A DNA stretch of 64,000 bases from Rugamonas apoptosis (GTDB taxonomy: Bacteria; Pseudomonadota; Gammaproteobacteria; Burkholderiales; Burkholderiaceae_D): positions 18,532 through 82,531 of the forward strand of contig NZ_JACEZU010000018.1 of assembly GCF_014042355.1 (NCBI RefSeq), given 5' to 3'. The notes beneath the pieces were generated by a model, which was not told the origin of the DNA, searched no databases, and saw only the letters and a list, made by a program, of their open reading frames with translations. Shown one piece after another: positions 50,000 through 60,298 of this stretch; the stretch's first letter is position 1; the number at the start of each line of letters is the position of its first letter. The position numbers and the translations under genes are program-made.

Positions 50000-52510
50000 A
50001 TGCCAGACCCACTTCATCACTACAAATCGAAACGCGATTTCTCCAGGACGCCGGAACCGGCCGAAGGCGGGAAGGGCGGGGAGGCGCTGTCGTTCGTGGT
50101 GCAGAAGCACTGGGCCAGTCATCTTCATTACGATTTTCGCCTGGAGCTCGACGGCGTACTGAAAAGCTGGGCCGTACCCAAGGGGCCTTGTCTGGACCCG
50201 CACGTCAAGCGCATGGCGATCGAAGTGGAAGATCATCCGCTGGCCTATGGCGGCTTCGAGGGCACGATACCGGAGGGAGAATATGGCGCGGGCCAGGTGA
50301 TCGTGTGGGATAAGGGCAGCTGGTATCCCCTGGATGATCCCCATGCGGGCTATGCGAAAGGGCATCTCAAGTTCGAATTGCGGGGACATAAGCTGCAAGG
50401 AAACTGGGCCCTCGTTCGCATGAAACGCGGTGAACAGCGCCGGACCGCGTGGCTGCTGATCAAGGAGCATGATGACCACGCGCGGCCCGAGAACGAATTC
50501 GATGTGGAGGAGGCGATGCCCGACAGCGTGCTCAAGTCATCCGCCGCAGTACCGGACCAGCTCCCCGCCGGCGCCCGCAAGGCGGCGCTGCCGGACACGC
50601 TGGCGCCGCAACTGGCCACGCTGGTGGAGCAGCCGCCCGCCACTAGCGACGACTGGACGTTCGAAACCAAATTCGATGGCTACCGCCTGCTGACCAGGGT
50701 GGATGGGCGCGACGTGCGCCTGACCACGCGCAGCGGCGCAGACTGGACGGCGAAGCTGGGGCCATTGCATGCGGCCTTGTGCGATATGGGTTTGCCTTCC
50801 GGCTGGTATGACGGTGAAATCGTCGTCCCCGATGCGCAAGGCCGCCCCGACTTCGGCTTGCTGCAGCAGGCGTTTGACGGCAAGCATACGGCCGACATCA
50901 TCTACTACCTGTTCGACTTGCCTTACTGCGGTGGCTACGACTTGCGTCATTCTCCCCTGGAGCACAGGCGCGCGCTGCTCGAACATATCCTGGACACCTG
51001 CGCCAAGTCGTCGCGCGTGCGCTTCAGCCCCACATTGGAAGGGGCGCCACGGCAGGCGGTGGATGCCGCGTGCCGGCTGGGATTGGAAGGCATCATCGGC
51101 AAGCGGCGCGACGCACCCTACGTATCGCGCCGCAATCGCGACTGGATCAAGCTCAAATGCGGCCAGCGGCAGGAGTTTGTCGTGGGCGGCTACACCGATC
51201 CGCAAGGTTCGCGCAGCGGTTTTGGCGCGCTGCTGCTGGGCGTGTATGACGAACATGGGCACCTTCACTACGCAGGCAACGTGGGCACGGGCTTCGACAC
51301 GGCGGAACTGAAGACGCTGTCTGCGCGCATGCGCAAGCTGGCGGCGGACGACTGTCCGTTCGAGTCGGAGGTGCGCATCGCCGGCCGGCCCCATTGGCTG
51401 CGGCCGGAACTGGTGGCCGAAGTGAGTTTCGGCGAGTGGACGCGCGAGGGTTCGCTGCGCCACGCCGTGTTCCATGGCTTGCGCGAGGACAAGGCCGCGC
51501 GTGCTATCCGGCGCGAGGATGTGCGGCGGCTTACGCCCGCTCGCGCCAGCAGCAGTGCCAGCGCGCGTATGGCGCCGCCCGATCCGCCGGCCGTCGCCAG
51601 CAAGCTGCCGGCGCGGCTGCATGTGACCCATCCCGAGCGCGTCGTCGACCGCCAGAGCGGCACCACCAAGTTGGCGCTGGTGCGCTACTACGCGCAGGTG
51701 GCGGCGCTGATGCTGTCCCATCTGCGCGAGCGTCCGGTGGCGCTGCTGCGGGCGCCGGACGGGGTGGAGGGTGAACTGTTCTTCCAGAAGCATGCTGGTG
51801 GCCGCCTGCCGGGCGTGCGTCAGCTCGATCAGGCGCTGGACCCGGACCATCCACCCATGCTGACCATCGCCGGCACGGCCGGGTTGCTGTCGGTGGCGCA
51901 GTGGAACGTGGTCGAAATCCATACCCAGAACGCGCTGGCACGCGCCTACGAGCGGCCCAATCGGCTGGTATTCGACCTCGATCCGGGAGAGGGCGTGGCG
52001 TGGGCGCAGGTGCGCGAGGCGGCGCTGCTGGTGCGGGGCATGCTCGATGAACTGGAGTTGCCGGCCTTTCTCAAGACCAGCGGCGGCAAGGGCCTGCACC
52101 TCGTGGTGCCGCTACGGGCGCATTATGGCTGGGACGCCGTCAAGGGATTCTCGCAGGCCGTCGTGGCGCACATGGCGCGCCTGATTCCGGAGCGCTTCGC
52201 GGACAAAAGCGGTCCGCGCAACCGGGTTGGCCGCATCTATATTGATTACCTGCGCAATGGACGCGGCGCCACCACCGTGTGCGCGTGGTCGGCACGGGCG
52301 CGGCCGGGGCTGGGTATCTCCGTGCCGCTGGCGTGGGAGGAACTGGGTCACATCAGCGGCGGCGACCACTGGACGGTGCAAACCGTTGAAAGCAGGCTAG
52401 ACGTCGGCAACACGCCATGGAAGGACTATGCCCGCAGTGCCCGCAGCCTGACAGGGCCGATGCGCCGCCTCGGATACGTGCCGGACGGGGAAGTTCAGGC
52501 GGAGGATTAA
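50000..52510 (+). CDS. ligD: DNA ligase D (phosphoesterase-ligase-polymerase)
   Basis: This 836-residue protein repairs double-strand breaks by non-homologous end joining together with Ku. The 3'-phosphoesterase domain (about 1-165) reads VQKHWASHLHYDFRLELDG and includes EDHPLAYGGFEGTIPEGEYG. The ATP-dependent ligase follows, with catalytic Lys224 in ETKFDGYRL and DGEIVV. The primase/polymerase domain begins near residue 545, with LVFDLDPGEG and the SGGKGLHLVVPL motif. All three domains appear intact, in the order PE-LIG-POL. The ATG at 50000 has no clear ribosome site. It converges on ku with 8 bp between stops. Confidence 0.95.
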   Translation: MPDPLHHYKSKRDFSRTPEPAEGGKGGEALSFVVQKHWASHLHYDFRLELDGVLKSWAVPKGPCLDPHVKRMAIEVEDHPLAYGGFEGTIPEGEYGAGQVIVWDKGSWYPLDDPHAGYAKGHLKFELRGHKLQGNWALVRMKRGEQRRTAWLLIKEHDDHARPENEFDVEEAMPDSVLKSSAAVPDQLPAGARKAALPDTLAPQLATLVEQPPATSDDWTFETKFDGYRLLTRVDGRDVRLTTRSGADWTAKLGPLHAALCDMGLPSGWYDGEIVVPDAQGRPDFGLLQQAFDGKHTADIIYYLFDLPYCGGYDLRHSPLEHRRALLEHILDTCAKSSRVRFSPTLEGAPRQAVDAACRLGLEGIIGKRRDAPYVSRRNRDWIKLKCGQRQEFVVGGYTDPQGSRSGFGALLLGVYDEHGHLHYAGNVGTGFDTAELKTLSARMRKLAADDCPFESEVRIAGRPHWLRPELVAEVSFGEWTREGSLRHAVFHGLREDKAARAIRREDVRRLTPARASSSASARMAPPDPPAVASKLPARLHVTHPERVVDRQSGTTKLALVRYYAQVAALMLSHLRERPVALLRAPDGVEGELFFQKHAGGRLPGVRQLDQALDPDHPPMLTIAGTAGLLSVAQWNVVEIHTQNALARAYERPNRLVFDLDPGEGVAWAQVREAALLVRGMLDELELPAFLKTSGGKGLHLVVPLRAHYGWDAVKGFSQAVVAHMARLIPERFADKSGPRNRVGRIYIDYLRNGRGATTVCAWSARARPGLGISVPLAWEELGHISGGDHWTVQTVESRLDVGNTPWKDYARSARSLTGPMRRLGYVPDGEVQAED

Positions 52511-52518
52511 GCGCTACG

Positions 52519-53520
52519 CTAAGCCCGGCGCGCGCTGGAAGTGCCGGAGGACTTGTGTGTGGCAGCGGTTTTGCGGGCGCCGCTGGACTTGCTGGGGGTG
52601 TTGGTCTGGTCCCGGGTGGTGGTCTTGCCCGTGCGGGCACTCCGGCGGGGGCTGGCCTCCTCACTGGCTTCCTCACTCGCCTCCCCATCGCGGGTCTCAG
52701 CGTTCTTGCCCCGCTTGCCGGCACGCCCACCTTGGCCGCGCAGGCTGCGCTGCAGCAATTCCACCAGATCCACCACATTGCTGCTACCCGGCTCGCGCTC
52801 CGTGCGTCCGGGCTTGGTGATGACGTGGGTCTTGCCCGCCTTGACCTTCTTCTCGATCAGCGCCAGCAGGTCGTCGCGGTAGCTGTCGCGGTATTGCTGC
52901 GGACGCCAGGGCTCGGCCATGCCGTCCACCAGTTCCATCGCCATCGCCAGTTCTTTCGGCTTGAGGTCGGCGGCGCGCACGGGTGGCAGGTCGAGGCCGT
53001 CCGTGTCCAGGATCTCGGTCGCATAGCGCAACGTGTTGAGCACAATGGCGTCGTCCAGGCAGACCAGTGCGCACAGGTGCTGGCGGGTGCGGATGACCAC
53101 GGTCGCCACGCCGACCTTGCCGGACTTGCGCAAGGTTTCGCGCAGCAGCGCGTAGACCCGGGCGCCACTACGCACGGGCGTCAGGTAATAGGCCTGCTCG
53201 TAGTAGGTGAGGGGGATTTCTTCGGCGGCGGCGAACGACAGGATTTCGATGGTCTGGGTGGCGGCCACGTTGGCGCGGCGCAGGTCCTCGTCCGTCAACA
53301 CCACGTATTCGTCATCCTCATATCCGTAGCCCTTGACGATGTCGTCCCATGTCACTTCCTCTCCCGTGCGCTTGTTGTAGCGGCGGTAGCCCACGGGCGA
53401 GAAATCGCGCCGGTCCAGCATGGTCAGGTTCAGTTCGTCCGGACGCACGGCCGTATGCAGTTCGACCGGGATGTGCACCAGTCCAAAGCTGATCGCGCCT
53501 TTCCACAAAGCACGTGCCAT
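52519..53520 (-). CDS. ku: Ku protein for non-homologous end joining
   Basis: This 333-residue protein forms the homodimeric ring that binds DNA ends and recruits LigD. The start MARALWKGAISFGLVHIPVEL is the family signature, followed by RDFSPVGYRRYNKRTGEEV and LTYYEQAYYLTP. The core ends near residue 260; the tail is Lys/Arg/Ser/Thr-rich, a DNA-binding extension also found in other proteobacterial Ku proteins. The ATG at 53520 is fixed by GGAGGAGG upstream; 17 extra codons are open before it. It converges on ligD, so the pair is not one operon here. Confidence 0.95.
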   Translation of the reverse strand: MARALWKGAISFGLVHIPVELHTAVRPDELNLTMLDRRDFSPVGYRRYNKRTGEEVTWDDIVKGYGYEDDEYVVLTDEDLRRANVAATQTIEILSFAAAEEIPLTYYEQAYYLTPVRSGARVYALLRETLRKSGKVGVATVVIRTRQHLCALVCLDDAIVLNTLRYATEILDTDGLDLPPVRAADLKPKELAMAMELVDGMAEPWRPQQYRDSYRDDLLALIEKKVKAGKTHVITKPGRTEREPGSSNVVDLVELLQRSLRGQGGRAGKRGKNAETRDGEASEEASEEASPRRSARTGKTTTRDQTNTPSKSSGARKTAATHKSSGTSSARRA

Positions 53521-53770
53521 GTTCCCGTCCTCCTCCCTATCGGTGCCACCATGCATGATGCCGTTGGCCACGGCGACAGGCTGTGCGCTGCTTCACACAG
53601 TGGCCTATTTTGGGTATGGTGTGTCTAATTAGGGACGAATTGAATGCGCGCTGACTGGACCATAATTTTCATGAGTCTATGCTACAAATAATATTGCTAA
53701 TTATGAACTTTATGGCACACTGTTAGGATAGCAATTCTTATAAATAAAATGATAGTGGGGAGCATGTGTG

Positions 53771-55249
53771 ATGGCCGATATTGATAGCCGCAAGGACATC
53801 GTAGGGGTGTTTTTGACCACGACCGGCGAGCGGCGCGCCGAATTCCAGGCTTGCTGCGGCGAACAATTCTCCCGGCTGTTGCTGGTCGATAATATCGACG
53901 CGGCCACTGTTGCGGTGGGACGACAAAAAGTCGACGTGCTGGTGCTGGACCTGAGCGGTTTTTCCAGCATGGGTGAAATGGCTGGCATCGGCGCCCTGAT
54001 CCGCAGCCGCAATGGCGCGCCCACGCTGGTGCTGTGTCCTTACGTGAGCAGCGCGTGGATTCCTGAGCTGATGGCTTGCGGTCCGCTGCAATACCGCATC
54101 TGCCCCATGTTGAACGACGAATTGCAGATGGCGGTGGAGCAGACGCTGGCCGTCTCGCTCAACCCGGCCGCCGCCGCCCAGCAAGCCCTGCTCGACAAGG
54201 AAAAGGAATTGCGCGACCTGCTGACCATCCAGCGCAGCCTGCAACGGGCGCTGAGCAGCGTGGACGATATCGCCACCATGTCGGCCCAGGTATGCCTGGC
54301 CCTGTGCAGCTTCCCCGGCGTACGCCACACGGCCCTGTTGCATATGAAGGAGCGGGGTGATTTGCAACTGGTGGCGCAGGAGTCGCGCAACCACCTGGAC
54401 TTGAGCCGGCTGCTGGAGCGGCGCGACCGTCTGTTGCAATCGCCGCTGAGCGACATCTTCCCGCCGCTGCTGGCCGTCAGTGGCGGCGAACTGGTGCTGC
54501 TGGACGCGCCGGAAAAGGCGGGCGACCCGGAACTGGCGCTCAGCCTGCACGACCGCGAAGTGCGCATGGTGCTGGCGCTGCCGCTGCGCAGCGAGGCCGG
54601 CGGCCCGGTGCAAGGTTCCATCTGCCTGATGTTCGACCGCCACATCCAGTTCTCGCGCGAGCAGTTCGCCTGCTTCACCAGCCTGGCGCAGTTCGTCAGC
54701 TTCGGCCTGGGCATGAGCGAGCTCAAACACCAGAACGACGCGCTGGCAGGCCAGCTGATGCAGATCAGCACCGTTGATGCCTTGACGGGCGCCGTCAACC
54801 GCCGCCGCGGCGAGGATATCCTGGAGACGGAAATCCGGCGCGCGCGCCGCTATGCCTTGCCGCTGGCGCTGATCACCTTCGATATCGACAACTTCCGTTC
54901 CGTAAACGATTTATACGGTTATCCGATCGGCGACCAGGCGCTGCGCATCGTGGCCGAGACGGTGCAGACCCGCCTGCGCGGTTCCGACACGCTGGCCCGC
55001 ATGCGGGGCGAGGAATTCATGGTGGTGGCCACCCACACGTGCGCCGTGGACGCGCTCAAGCTGGCCGAGAAGCTGCGCGAGACGATCGCCGCGACGGCCC
55101 TGCCGGGCTGCGAGATGGTCACCATCAGCCTGGCCGTGGCCCAGGTGGGGCTGGACGAAGGCGCCATCTCGGTACTGGACCGGCTCGACGCGGCGCTGCA
55201 CCGCGCCAAGCGGGCCGGGCGCAATTGCGTGGAACTGGCGATGCAGTAA
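53771..55249 (+). CDS. degenerate receiver - GAF-like - GGDEF protein
   Basis: This ~492-residue protein begins with a receiver-like domain that keeps VDVLVLDLSGF but lacks a normal acidic pocket and lysine. A GAF-like region (about 150-310) follows, and then a GGDEF domain (330-490; DALTGAVNRRRG, FDIDNFRSVNDLYG). The signature motif is R-G-E-E-F at residues 412-416 instead of GG[DE]EF, although the inhibitory RxxD (RGSD) is present. Activity as a diguanylate cyclase is therefore uncertain. The ATG at 53771 has GGGGAG upstream; a GTG one codon earlier is possible. The upstream DNA is A/T-rich. Confidence 0.85.
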   Translation: MADIDSRKDIVGVFLTTTGERRAEFQACCGEQFSRLLLVDNIDAATVAVGRQKVDVLVLDLSGFSSMGEMAGIGALIRSRNGAPTLVLCPYVSSAWIPELMACGPLQYRICPMLNDELQMAVEQTLAVSLNPAAAAQQALLDKEKELRDLLTIQRSLQRALSSVDDIATMSAQVCLALCSFPGVRHTALLHMKERGDLQLVAQESRNHLDLSRLLERRDRLLQSPLSDIFPPLLAVSGGELVLLDAPEKAGDPELALSLHDREVRMVLALPLRSEAGGPVQGSICLMFDRHIQFSREQFACFTSLAQFVSFGLGMSELKHQNDALAGQLMQISTVDALTGAVNRRRGEDILETEIRRARRYALPLALITFDIDNFRSVNDLYGYPIGDQALRIVAETVQTRLRGSDTLARMRGEEFMVVATHTCAVDALKLAEKLRETIAATALPGCEMVTISLAVAQVGLDEGAISVLDRLDAALHRAKRAGRNCVELAMQ

Positions 55250-55392
55250 TTCCTCAACATCGACCGGGGCGGCGTCACCAAAAATCATCCTCCAAGGCAA
55301 CAAATGGTTGGACTTGCAGGACGATAGCCCCTATGATTGGGCGGTTGGCGAGATGATTTTCTTGCACTTTTTATTGCCCGGGGTTCTAAACG

Positions 55393-57948
55393 ATGTTGCG
55401 CAAGTGGGTCAGCCGTAGGGGACGTGCGTCGATCGCGCTGTTCGTCAGTTTGGCGATGACGGCCGTGGTCACGTTGGTGCTGACGGCCTTTGCCTGGTAT
55501 TTCTATCAAGCCGAAAAAGAGCAGCGCCGCGAGCAGTTGCACCAGACCCTGGCCACCAGCGCCGACGAACTGTCGGCCGCCGTGGCCCTGCCAGCCTGGA
55601 ACTTCGACGAGAACCAGATTCTCACCATCATGAAAAGCGGCCTGAGCAACCGCGACCTGTATGCCAGCGCCGTGGCGCCGGTGGCCACCAGCCATCCCTA
55701 CATTCTCCTGCGCGGCGCCGACGGGGTGCTGCAGGCCAGCGACAGCATGCCGGCGCAGCCGGACCAATTGGTGGAAACGCGGGCCATCACGGCCAATGGC
55801 CAGAATATCGGCAGCATCAGCGTGTACGCCACGCCGGCCCTGATGCTGGAGCAACTGCGTCAGCGCCTGATCACCATCATCGGCATGATCGTGGTGCTGG
55901 ACGCCACGCTGGTGTTCAGCCTTTACCTGCTGCTGTGGCATTTGATCCTCAAGCCCTTGAGCTCGATCGGCCGCTACGCCGTCAACGTCAAGGCCGGCAT
56001 GAATCCGGGCGCGGCCCCGCCCAGCGACTGGTTCTTCGGTGAACTCGATACCCTGAACGCGGCCATCCGTGACATGGTGGCGCTGCTCGAACGCCGCTAT
56101 GTGGCCATGCATGCGTCCGAGGAGCGGCTGCAGATCGCCAGCAGCGCGGCGGCCATCGGCATCTGGGACTGGAATATCCTGACGGGCGACGTCGTGTGGG
56201 ACGAGCAGATGTTCCGCCTGCACGGCCTGGACGGGGGGCAGGGCGGGCGCGACATGGCGCAATGGGTGGCCATGCTCCATCCGGACGACGCACTGCCGGT
56301 GCAGGCCTTGCTGGACCAGGCGCTGCACGGCAGCGGCGAATTCGATGCCGAATTCCGCATCGTGTGGCCCGACGGCAGCGTGCACCACATCAAGGGCGAC
56401 GCCATGGTGTTCCGCGACAGCGAAGGACGGCCGGCGCGCATGGTGGGCGTCAACTACGATATCACGGCCCATAAAGTGGCGCAGCAGGAGCTGCGGCGCC
56501 ACCGCATCCACCTCGAGGAACTGGTGGTCGAGCGCACCGAGGCGCTGTCGGTGGCCGTGCTGCAGGCGCAGGCGGCCAACCAGGCCAAGAGCATCTTCCT
56601 GGCCAATATGAGCCACGAGCTGCGCACGCCGCTCCATTCCGTCATCGGCTTCTCGCGCCTGATGGCGGACTCCAAGCACATGCTGCCGGAGGAAAAACGC
56701 AACCTGGCCATCATCCACCGCTCCGGCCAGCACCTGCTCACGTTGATCAACGACATCCTGGAGCTGTCCAAGATCGAGGCCGGGCACGCCGTGCTGCAAA
56801 CGGAGGTGCTCAATCCGCAGGACATGCTGCAGGAAGTGATAGACATGGTCAGCATGCGTGCCGGCCAGAGCGGCGTGGCGCTGGTGCTCGACAGCGCCGG
56901 CTTGCCCGCTATGGCCCGGGTGGATGGCACCAAGCTGCGCCAGGTGTTGCTCAACCTGATGTCGAACGCCGTCAAGTTCACCAGCCAGGGCAAGGTCACG
57001 CTGCGCGCGCGCGGGGTGCCACGCGGCGAGCGCTGCGAGCTGACCTTCGCCGTGATCGATACGGGGCCGGGCATCGCCGAGGCCGACCAGGCCCGCATCT
57101 TCGAACCGTTCATCCAGGCCGACGGCCCCGGCGCCAAGGAAGGCACGGGCCTGGGCCTGACCATCTCGCGCGAATTCGTGCAGCTGATGGGCGGCACGCT
57201 GGCGGTGCAGTCGGCGCCGGGCGCCGGCTCCACCTTCCAGTTTACGGTGGCGACCCAGCTGGCCAGCACGCCGGCGCAGCCCGCGCCCAGCGAGGTGGCC
57301 GGCCTGGCCGCCGGCCAGCAGGGCCGCCGCATCCTGGTGGCGGACGATAACGAGGATGGCTGCGCGCTGCTATTGAGCCTGCTCGAACCGCTGGACTTCG
57401 ACGTGCAGACGGCCAGCAGTGGCGAGGAGGCGCTGGCCGCCGTGGTCCAGTGGCGGCCGGAGCTCGTATTCATGGACTGGCGCATGCAAGGCACGCCGGG
57501 CATGGACGGGCTGGCGGTCGTCCGCGCGCTCCGGGCCGACGCCGCGCTGGAGCAGCCCCGCATTGTGATGTTGACCGCGTCCGCCCATGCCGGGGAGTGC
57601 GACGCGGCGCTGGCGGCGGGCGCCGACGAATTCATACGCAAGCCGGTGGAGCAGGAACAGTTGTATCAGGCGCTGGAACGGCAACTGGGGCTGCGCTTCG
57701 TGCGCCAGCCGGCCAGCGCGCCGCTGTCGCGCGCCGACGTGGCCTGCCTGTCGCCGCAATTGCGGGCCACGCTGCGGGCCGCCGTGCAGGAATTGAACCT
57801 GGTGCGGGTGGCGCAGTTGCTGGCGCCACTGGCGCCGGAACTGGGCGCCGTGGTGCAGCGCATCGAGCACATGGTGAGCCAGCACCAGTATCCGCAGTTA
57901 TGCGAGCTGCTGGAGGAGCAGGACCCGGCGCTCACGCCTATATCATAG
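55393..57948 (+). CDS. membrane hybrid histidine kinase (HAMP-PAS-HisKA-HATPase-receiver)
   Basis: This 851-residue sensor kinase has two membrane helices (about 13-36 and 160-182) around a periplasmic sensor of ~120 residues. A HAMP-like linker and a PAS domain (IWDWNILTGDVVWDEQMFRLHG) follow, then HisKA with His408 (ANMSHELRTPLHS), HATPase (NLMSNAVKFTSQGK, DTGPGIAEAD, GTGLGLTISREF) and a receiver (ILVADDNEDG, FMDWRMQG, IRKPVEQEQL). It can autophosphorylate and pass phosphate to its own receiver, and further to another protein. It is followed by a receiver-GGDEF-EAL gene, a likely partner. Confidence 0.9.
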   Translation: MLRKWVSRRGRASIALFVSLAMTAVVTLVLTAFAWYFYQAEKEQRREQLHQTLATSADELSAAVALPAWNFDENQILTIMKSGLSNRDLYASAVAPVATSHPYILLRGADGVLQASDSMPAQPDQLVETRAITANGQNIGSISVYATPALMLEQLRQRLITIIGMIVVLDATLVFSLYLLLWHLILKPLSSIGRYAVNVKAGMNPGAAPPSDWFFGELDTLNAAIRDMVALLERRYVAMHASEERLQIASSAAAIGIWDWNILTGDVVWDEQMFRLHGLDGGQGGRDMAQWVAMLHPDDALPVQALLDQALHGSGEFDAEFRIVWPDGSVHHIKGDAMVFRDSEGRPARMVGVNYDITAHKVAQQELRRHRIHLEELVVERTEALSVAVLQAQAANQAKSIFLANMSHELRTPLHSVIGFSRLMADSKHMLPEEKRNLAIIHRSGQHLLTLINDILELSKIEAGHAVLQTEVLNPQDMLQEVIDMVSMRAGQSGVALVLDSAGLPAMARVDGTKLRQVLLNLMSNAVKFTSQGKVTLRARGVPRGERCELTFAVIDTGPGIAEADQARIFEPFIQADGPGAKEGTGLGLTISREFVQLMGGTLAVQSAPGAGSTFQFTVATQLASTPAQPAPSEVAGLAAGQQGRRILVADDNEDGCALLLSLLEPLDFDVQTASSGEEALAAVVQWRPELVFMDWRMQGTPGMDGLAVVRALRADAALEQPRIVMLTASAHAGECDAALAAGADEFIRKPVEQEQLYQALERQLGLRFVRQPASAPLSRADVACLSPQLRATLRAAVQELNLVRVAQLLAPLAPELGAVVQRIEHMVSQHQYPQLCELLEEQDPALTPIS

Positions 57949-58055
57949 TCATGGCATTAGCGCCTCACCAACCTTGCGCCGCCGTGGTATATGATAGTGG
58001 CCGCACGGCGCCGTGGCGATGCGCCTGTCATTCATCACGCTGAGAGAGTTTTTGC

Positions 58056-60260
58056 ATGCACCGGGAAATGGCGGAACAATACACCAAGGGCGAAGTACTG
58101 ATCGTGGAGGACACGCCGGCTTCGCTCAAGCTGCTCAGCGACCTGTTGACGGAGGCTGGTTACTACGTGCGCCAGGCGCCCAATGGCGAACTGGCCCTGT
58201 GGACAGCCCAATCGCGCCCGCCGGAGCTGATCCTGCTCGACATCCGCATGCCCGGTATCGACGGCTTCGAAGTATGCCGCCGCCTCAAGGATTCGCCCGA
58301 GCTGCGCCATGTGCCCGTGATCTTCCTGTCGGCCCAGCATGATACGGACGACAAGGTGCGCGGCTTCGCGCTGGGCGCGGTGGACTTCATCGCCAAGCCG
58401 TTCCAGGCCGAGGAGATCCTGGCCCGCACCGACGCCCATGTACGCCTGGCGCGTACCCAGAAGGCGCTGGCCGACGAACGCGCGCTGCTGGAACAGCGCG
58501 TCAGCGAACGGACGGCGGAACTGGCCAAGCTGGCCGACTCGCTGGAACAGGAAGTGCGCCAGCGGCGCGCCAACGAGGAATTCCTGCGGCTGGCCAGCCA
58601 GGTGTTCGAAGCCACCCAGGACGCCATCGTCATCACCAACGACCAGGGCGGCATCCTGGCCGCCAATCCCGCCTTCACCCGCATTTCCGGCTACGGCGCC
58701 AAGGAAGTGGTGGGGCGCGGCGTGGGCATGCTGCACGCGGGCGGCAAGGACGCGCCCGGCTTCCAGGCCCTGACACAGTCGCTGACGGCGGCCGGCCACT
58801 GGTCCGGCGAGATCATGGCGCGCCGCAAGAACGGCAGCACCTTCCCCGGCCTGCTCAGTATTTCCGTCGTCAAGGACGAGGACGGCAAGCTGATCAACAT
58901 CGTCGCCGTGTTCATGGACCTCACGGAGCGCAAGGCCGAGCAGCACCTGATCGACTTCCTGTCCAACCATGATGCCCTGACGGGATTGCCCAACCGCCTG
59001 CTGGCGCGCCAGCGTTTCGAACACCTGCGGGGCGCGGCCAAACGCGAAGGCCAGTGCGTGACGGTGATGTGCCTGGACCTGGACCGCTTCAAGAGCGTGA
59101 ACGACACCTACGGCCCGCAAATGGGCGACAAGGCGTTGCAGGCCGTGGCCCGCTTCCTCAACGACACGGTGCGCGAGGGCGACACGGTGACGCGCCAGGG
59201 CGGCGACGAATTCCAGATCATCCTGCAGGACGATCCCAAGTGCGGCGGCACCTTGCTGCTGGCCCAGCGCATCCTGGCCGGGCTGCGCACGGAACTGGTG
59301 ATCGATGGCCAGTCCATCGCGCTCACGTCCAGCATCGGCATCGCCGTCAGCCCCACCGACGGCGACAGCCTCGATGAACTGGTGCGCAACGCCGACACGG
59401 CCCTGTACCGGGCCAAGGAGACGGGGCGCGACAACTATGCGTTCTTCACCGAGCGCATGGACGCCGAGATCCGCGACAAGCTGGCGATCCAGAGCCAGCT
59501 GCGCGGCGCCATCGCGCGCGACGAATTCGAGGTGCATTACCAGCCGCAGATCTGCCTGCGCACGGGCCAGATGGTGGGCGCCGAAGCGCTGCTGCGCTGG
59601 GATAACCCGGTATTGGGCAAGGTACCGCCCAACCGCTTCATCCCGCTGGCCGAGGAATACGGGCTGGTGAACCCGATCGGCGAATGGGTGCTGGAGAGCG
59701 TGTGCGCCCAGATCAAGGTGTGGCACGACCAGGGCCTGGGCCAGATCAAGGTGGCCGTCAACCTGTCGGCCGGCCAGTTCGGCCACGACAGCACGGTGCC
59801 GTTCGTGGAAGGTACGCTGCGCCGCTTCGGCATCCCGCCCGCCTGCTTGGGACTGGAGATCACGGAAGGGACGGTGATGGGCGACCCGGACAAGGCGGTG
59901 GCTGCGCTCAAGCGCCTGAAAGACATCGGCGTGAGCATTTCGCTGGACGACTTTGGCACCGGCTATTCCAGTCTCGGTTACCTGAAGCGCTTCCCGATCG
60001 ACGTGCTCAAGATCGACAAGTCCTTTGTCGACGACGTCACCACCAACGCCAACGACGCGGCCATCGCCTTGTCGGTGATCTCGCTGGCGCACAACCTGAA
60101 CCTGCGCGTGATCGCGGAAGGGGTGGAGACGCGCGAGCAGGTGGATTTCCTGGCCCAACGCGGCTGCGACGAGATGCAAGGCTATTATTTCAGCCGTCCC
60201 GTGGGCGCGGACGCGTTCACCGTGCTGCTGCGCGAGAAGCGCTGCGTGCCCGACCTGTGA
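58056..60260 (+). CDS. receiver-PAS-GGDEF-EAL cyclic-di-GMP protein
   Basis: This 734-residue protein carries a receiver (VLIVEDTPASLKLL, LLDIRMPGIDG, IAKPFQAEE), a PAS domain (LASQVFEATQDAIVITNDQGG), a GGDEF domain with intact GGDEF and RxxD site (REGD), and an EAL domain (YQPQICLRTGQMVGAEALLRW, DDFGTGYSSLGYLKRF). Both cyclic-di-GMP synthesis and breakdown are possible; the EAL domain keeps the main metal-binding motifs. The preceding hybrid kinase is a probable phosphodonor, so the pair may set cyclic-di-GMP levels. Confidence 0.92.
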   Translation: MHREMAEQYTKGEVLIVEDTPASLKLLSDLLTEAGYYVRQAPNGELALWTAQSRPPELILLDIRMPGIDGFEVCRRLKDSPELRHVPVIFLSAQHDTDDKVRGFALGAVDFIAKPFQAEEILARTDAHVRLARTQKALADERALLEQRVSERTAELAKLADSLEQEVRQRRANEEFLRLASQVFEATQDAIVITNDQGGILAANPAFTRISGYGAKEVVGRGVGMLHAGGKDAPGFQALTQSLTAAGHWSGEIMARRKNGSTFPGLLSISVVKDEDGKLINIVAVFMDLTERKAEQHLIDFLSNHDALTGLPNRLLARQRFEHLRGAAKREGQCVTVMCLDLDRFKSVNDTYGPQMGDKALQAVARFLNDTVREGDTVTRQGGDEFQIILQDDPKCGGTLLLAQRILAGLRTELVIDGQSIALTSSIGIAVSPTDGDSLDELVRNADTALYRAKETGRDNYAFFTERMDAEIRDKLAIQSQLRGAIARDEFEVHYQPQICLRTGQMVGAEALLRWDNPVLGKVPPNRFIPLAEEYGLVNPIGEWVLESVCAQIKVWHDQGLGQIKVAVNLSAGQFGHDSTVPFVEGTLRRFGIPPACLGLEITEGTVMGDPDKAVAALKRLKDIGVSISLDDFGTGYSSLGYLKRFPIDVLKIDKSFVDDVTTNANDAAIALSVISLAHNLNLRVIAEGVETREQVDFLAQRGCDEMQGYYFSRPVGADAFTVLLREKRCVPDL

Positions 60261-60298
60261 TGCTTGAGTACTCAAGCAATTCATCCTCCTGGAGTGTT

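Noticed and set aside
58035..60284. A 749-codon frame antisense to the GGDEF-EAL gene
   Set aside because: Low-information composition, no recognisable domains, and complete overlap with a protein whose motifs are intact.
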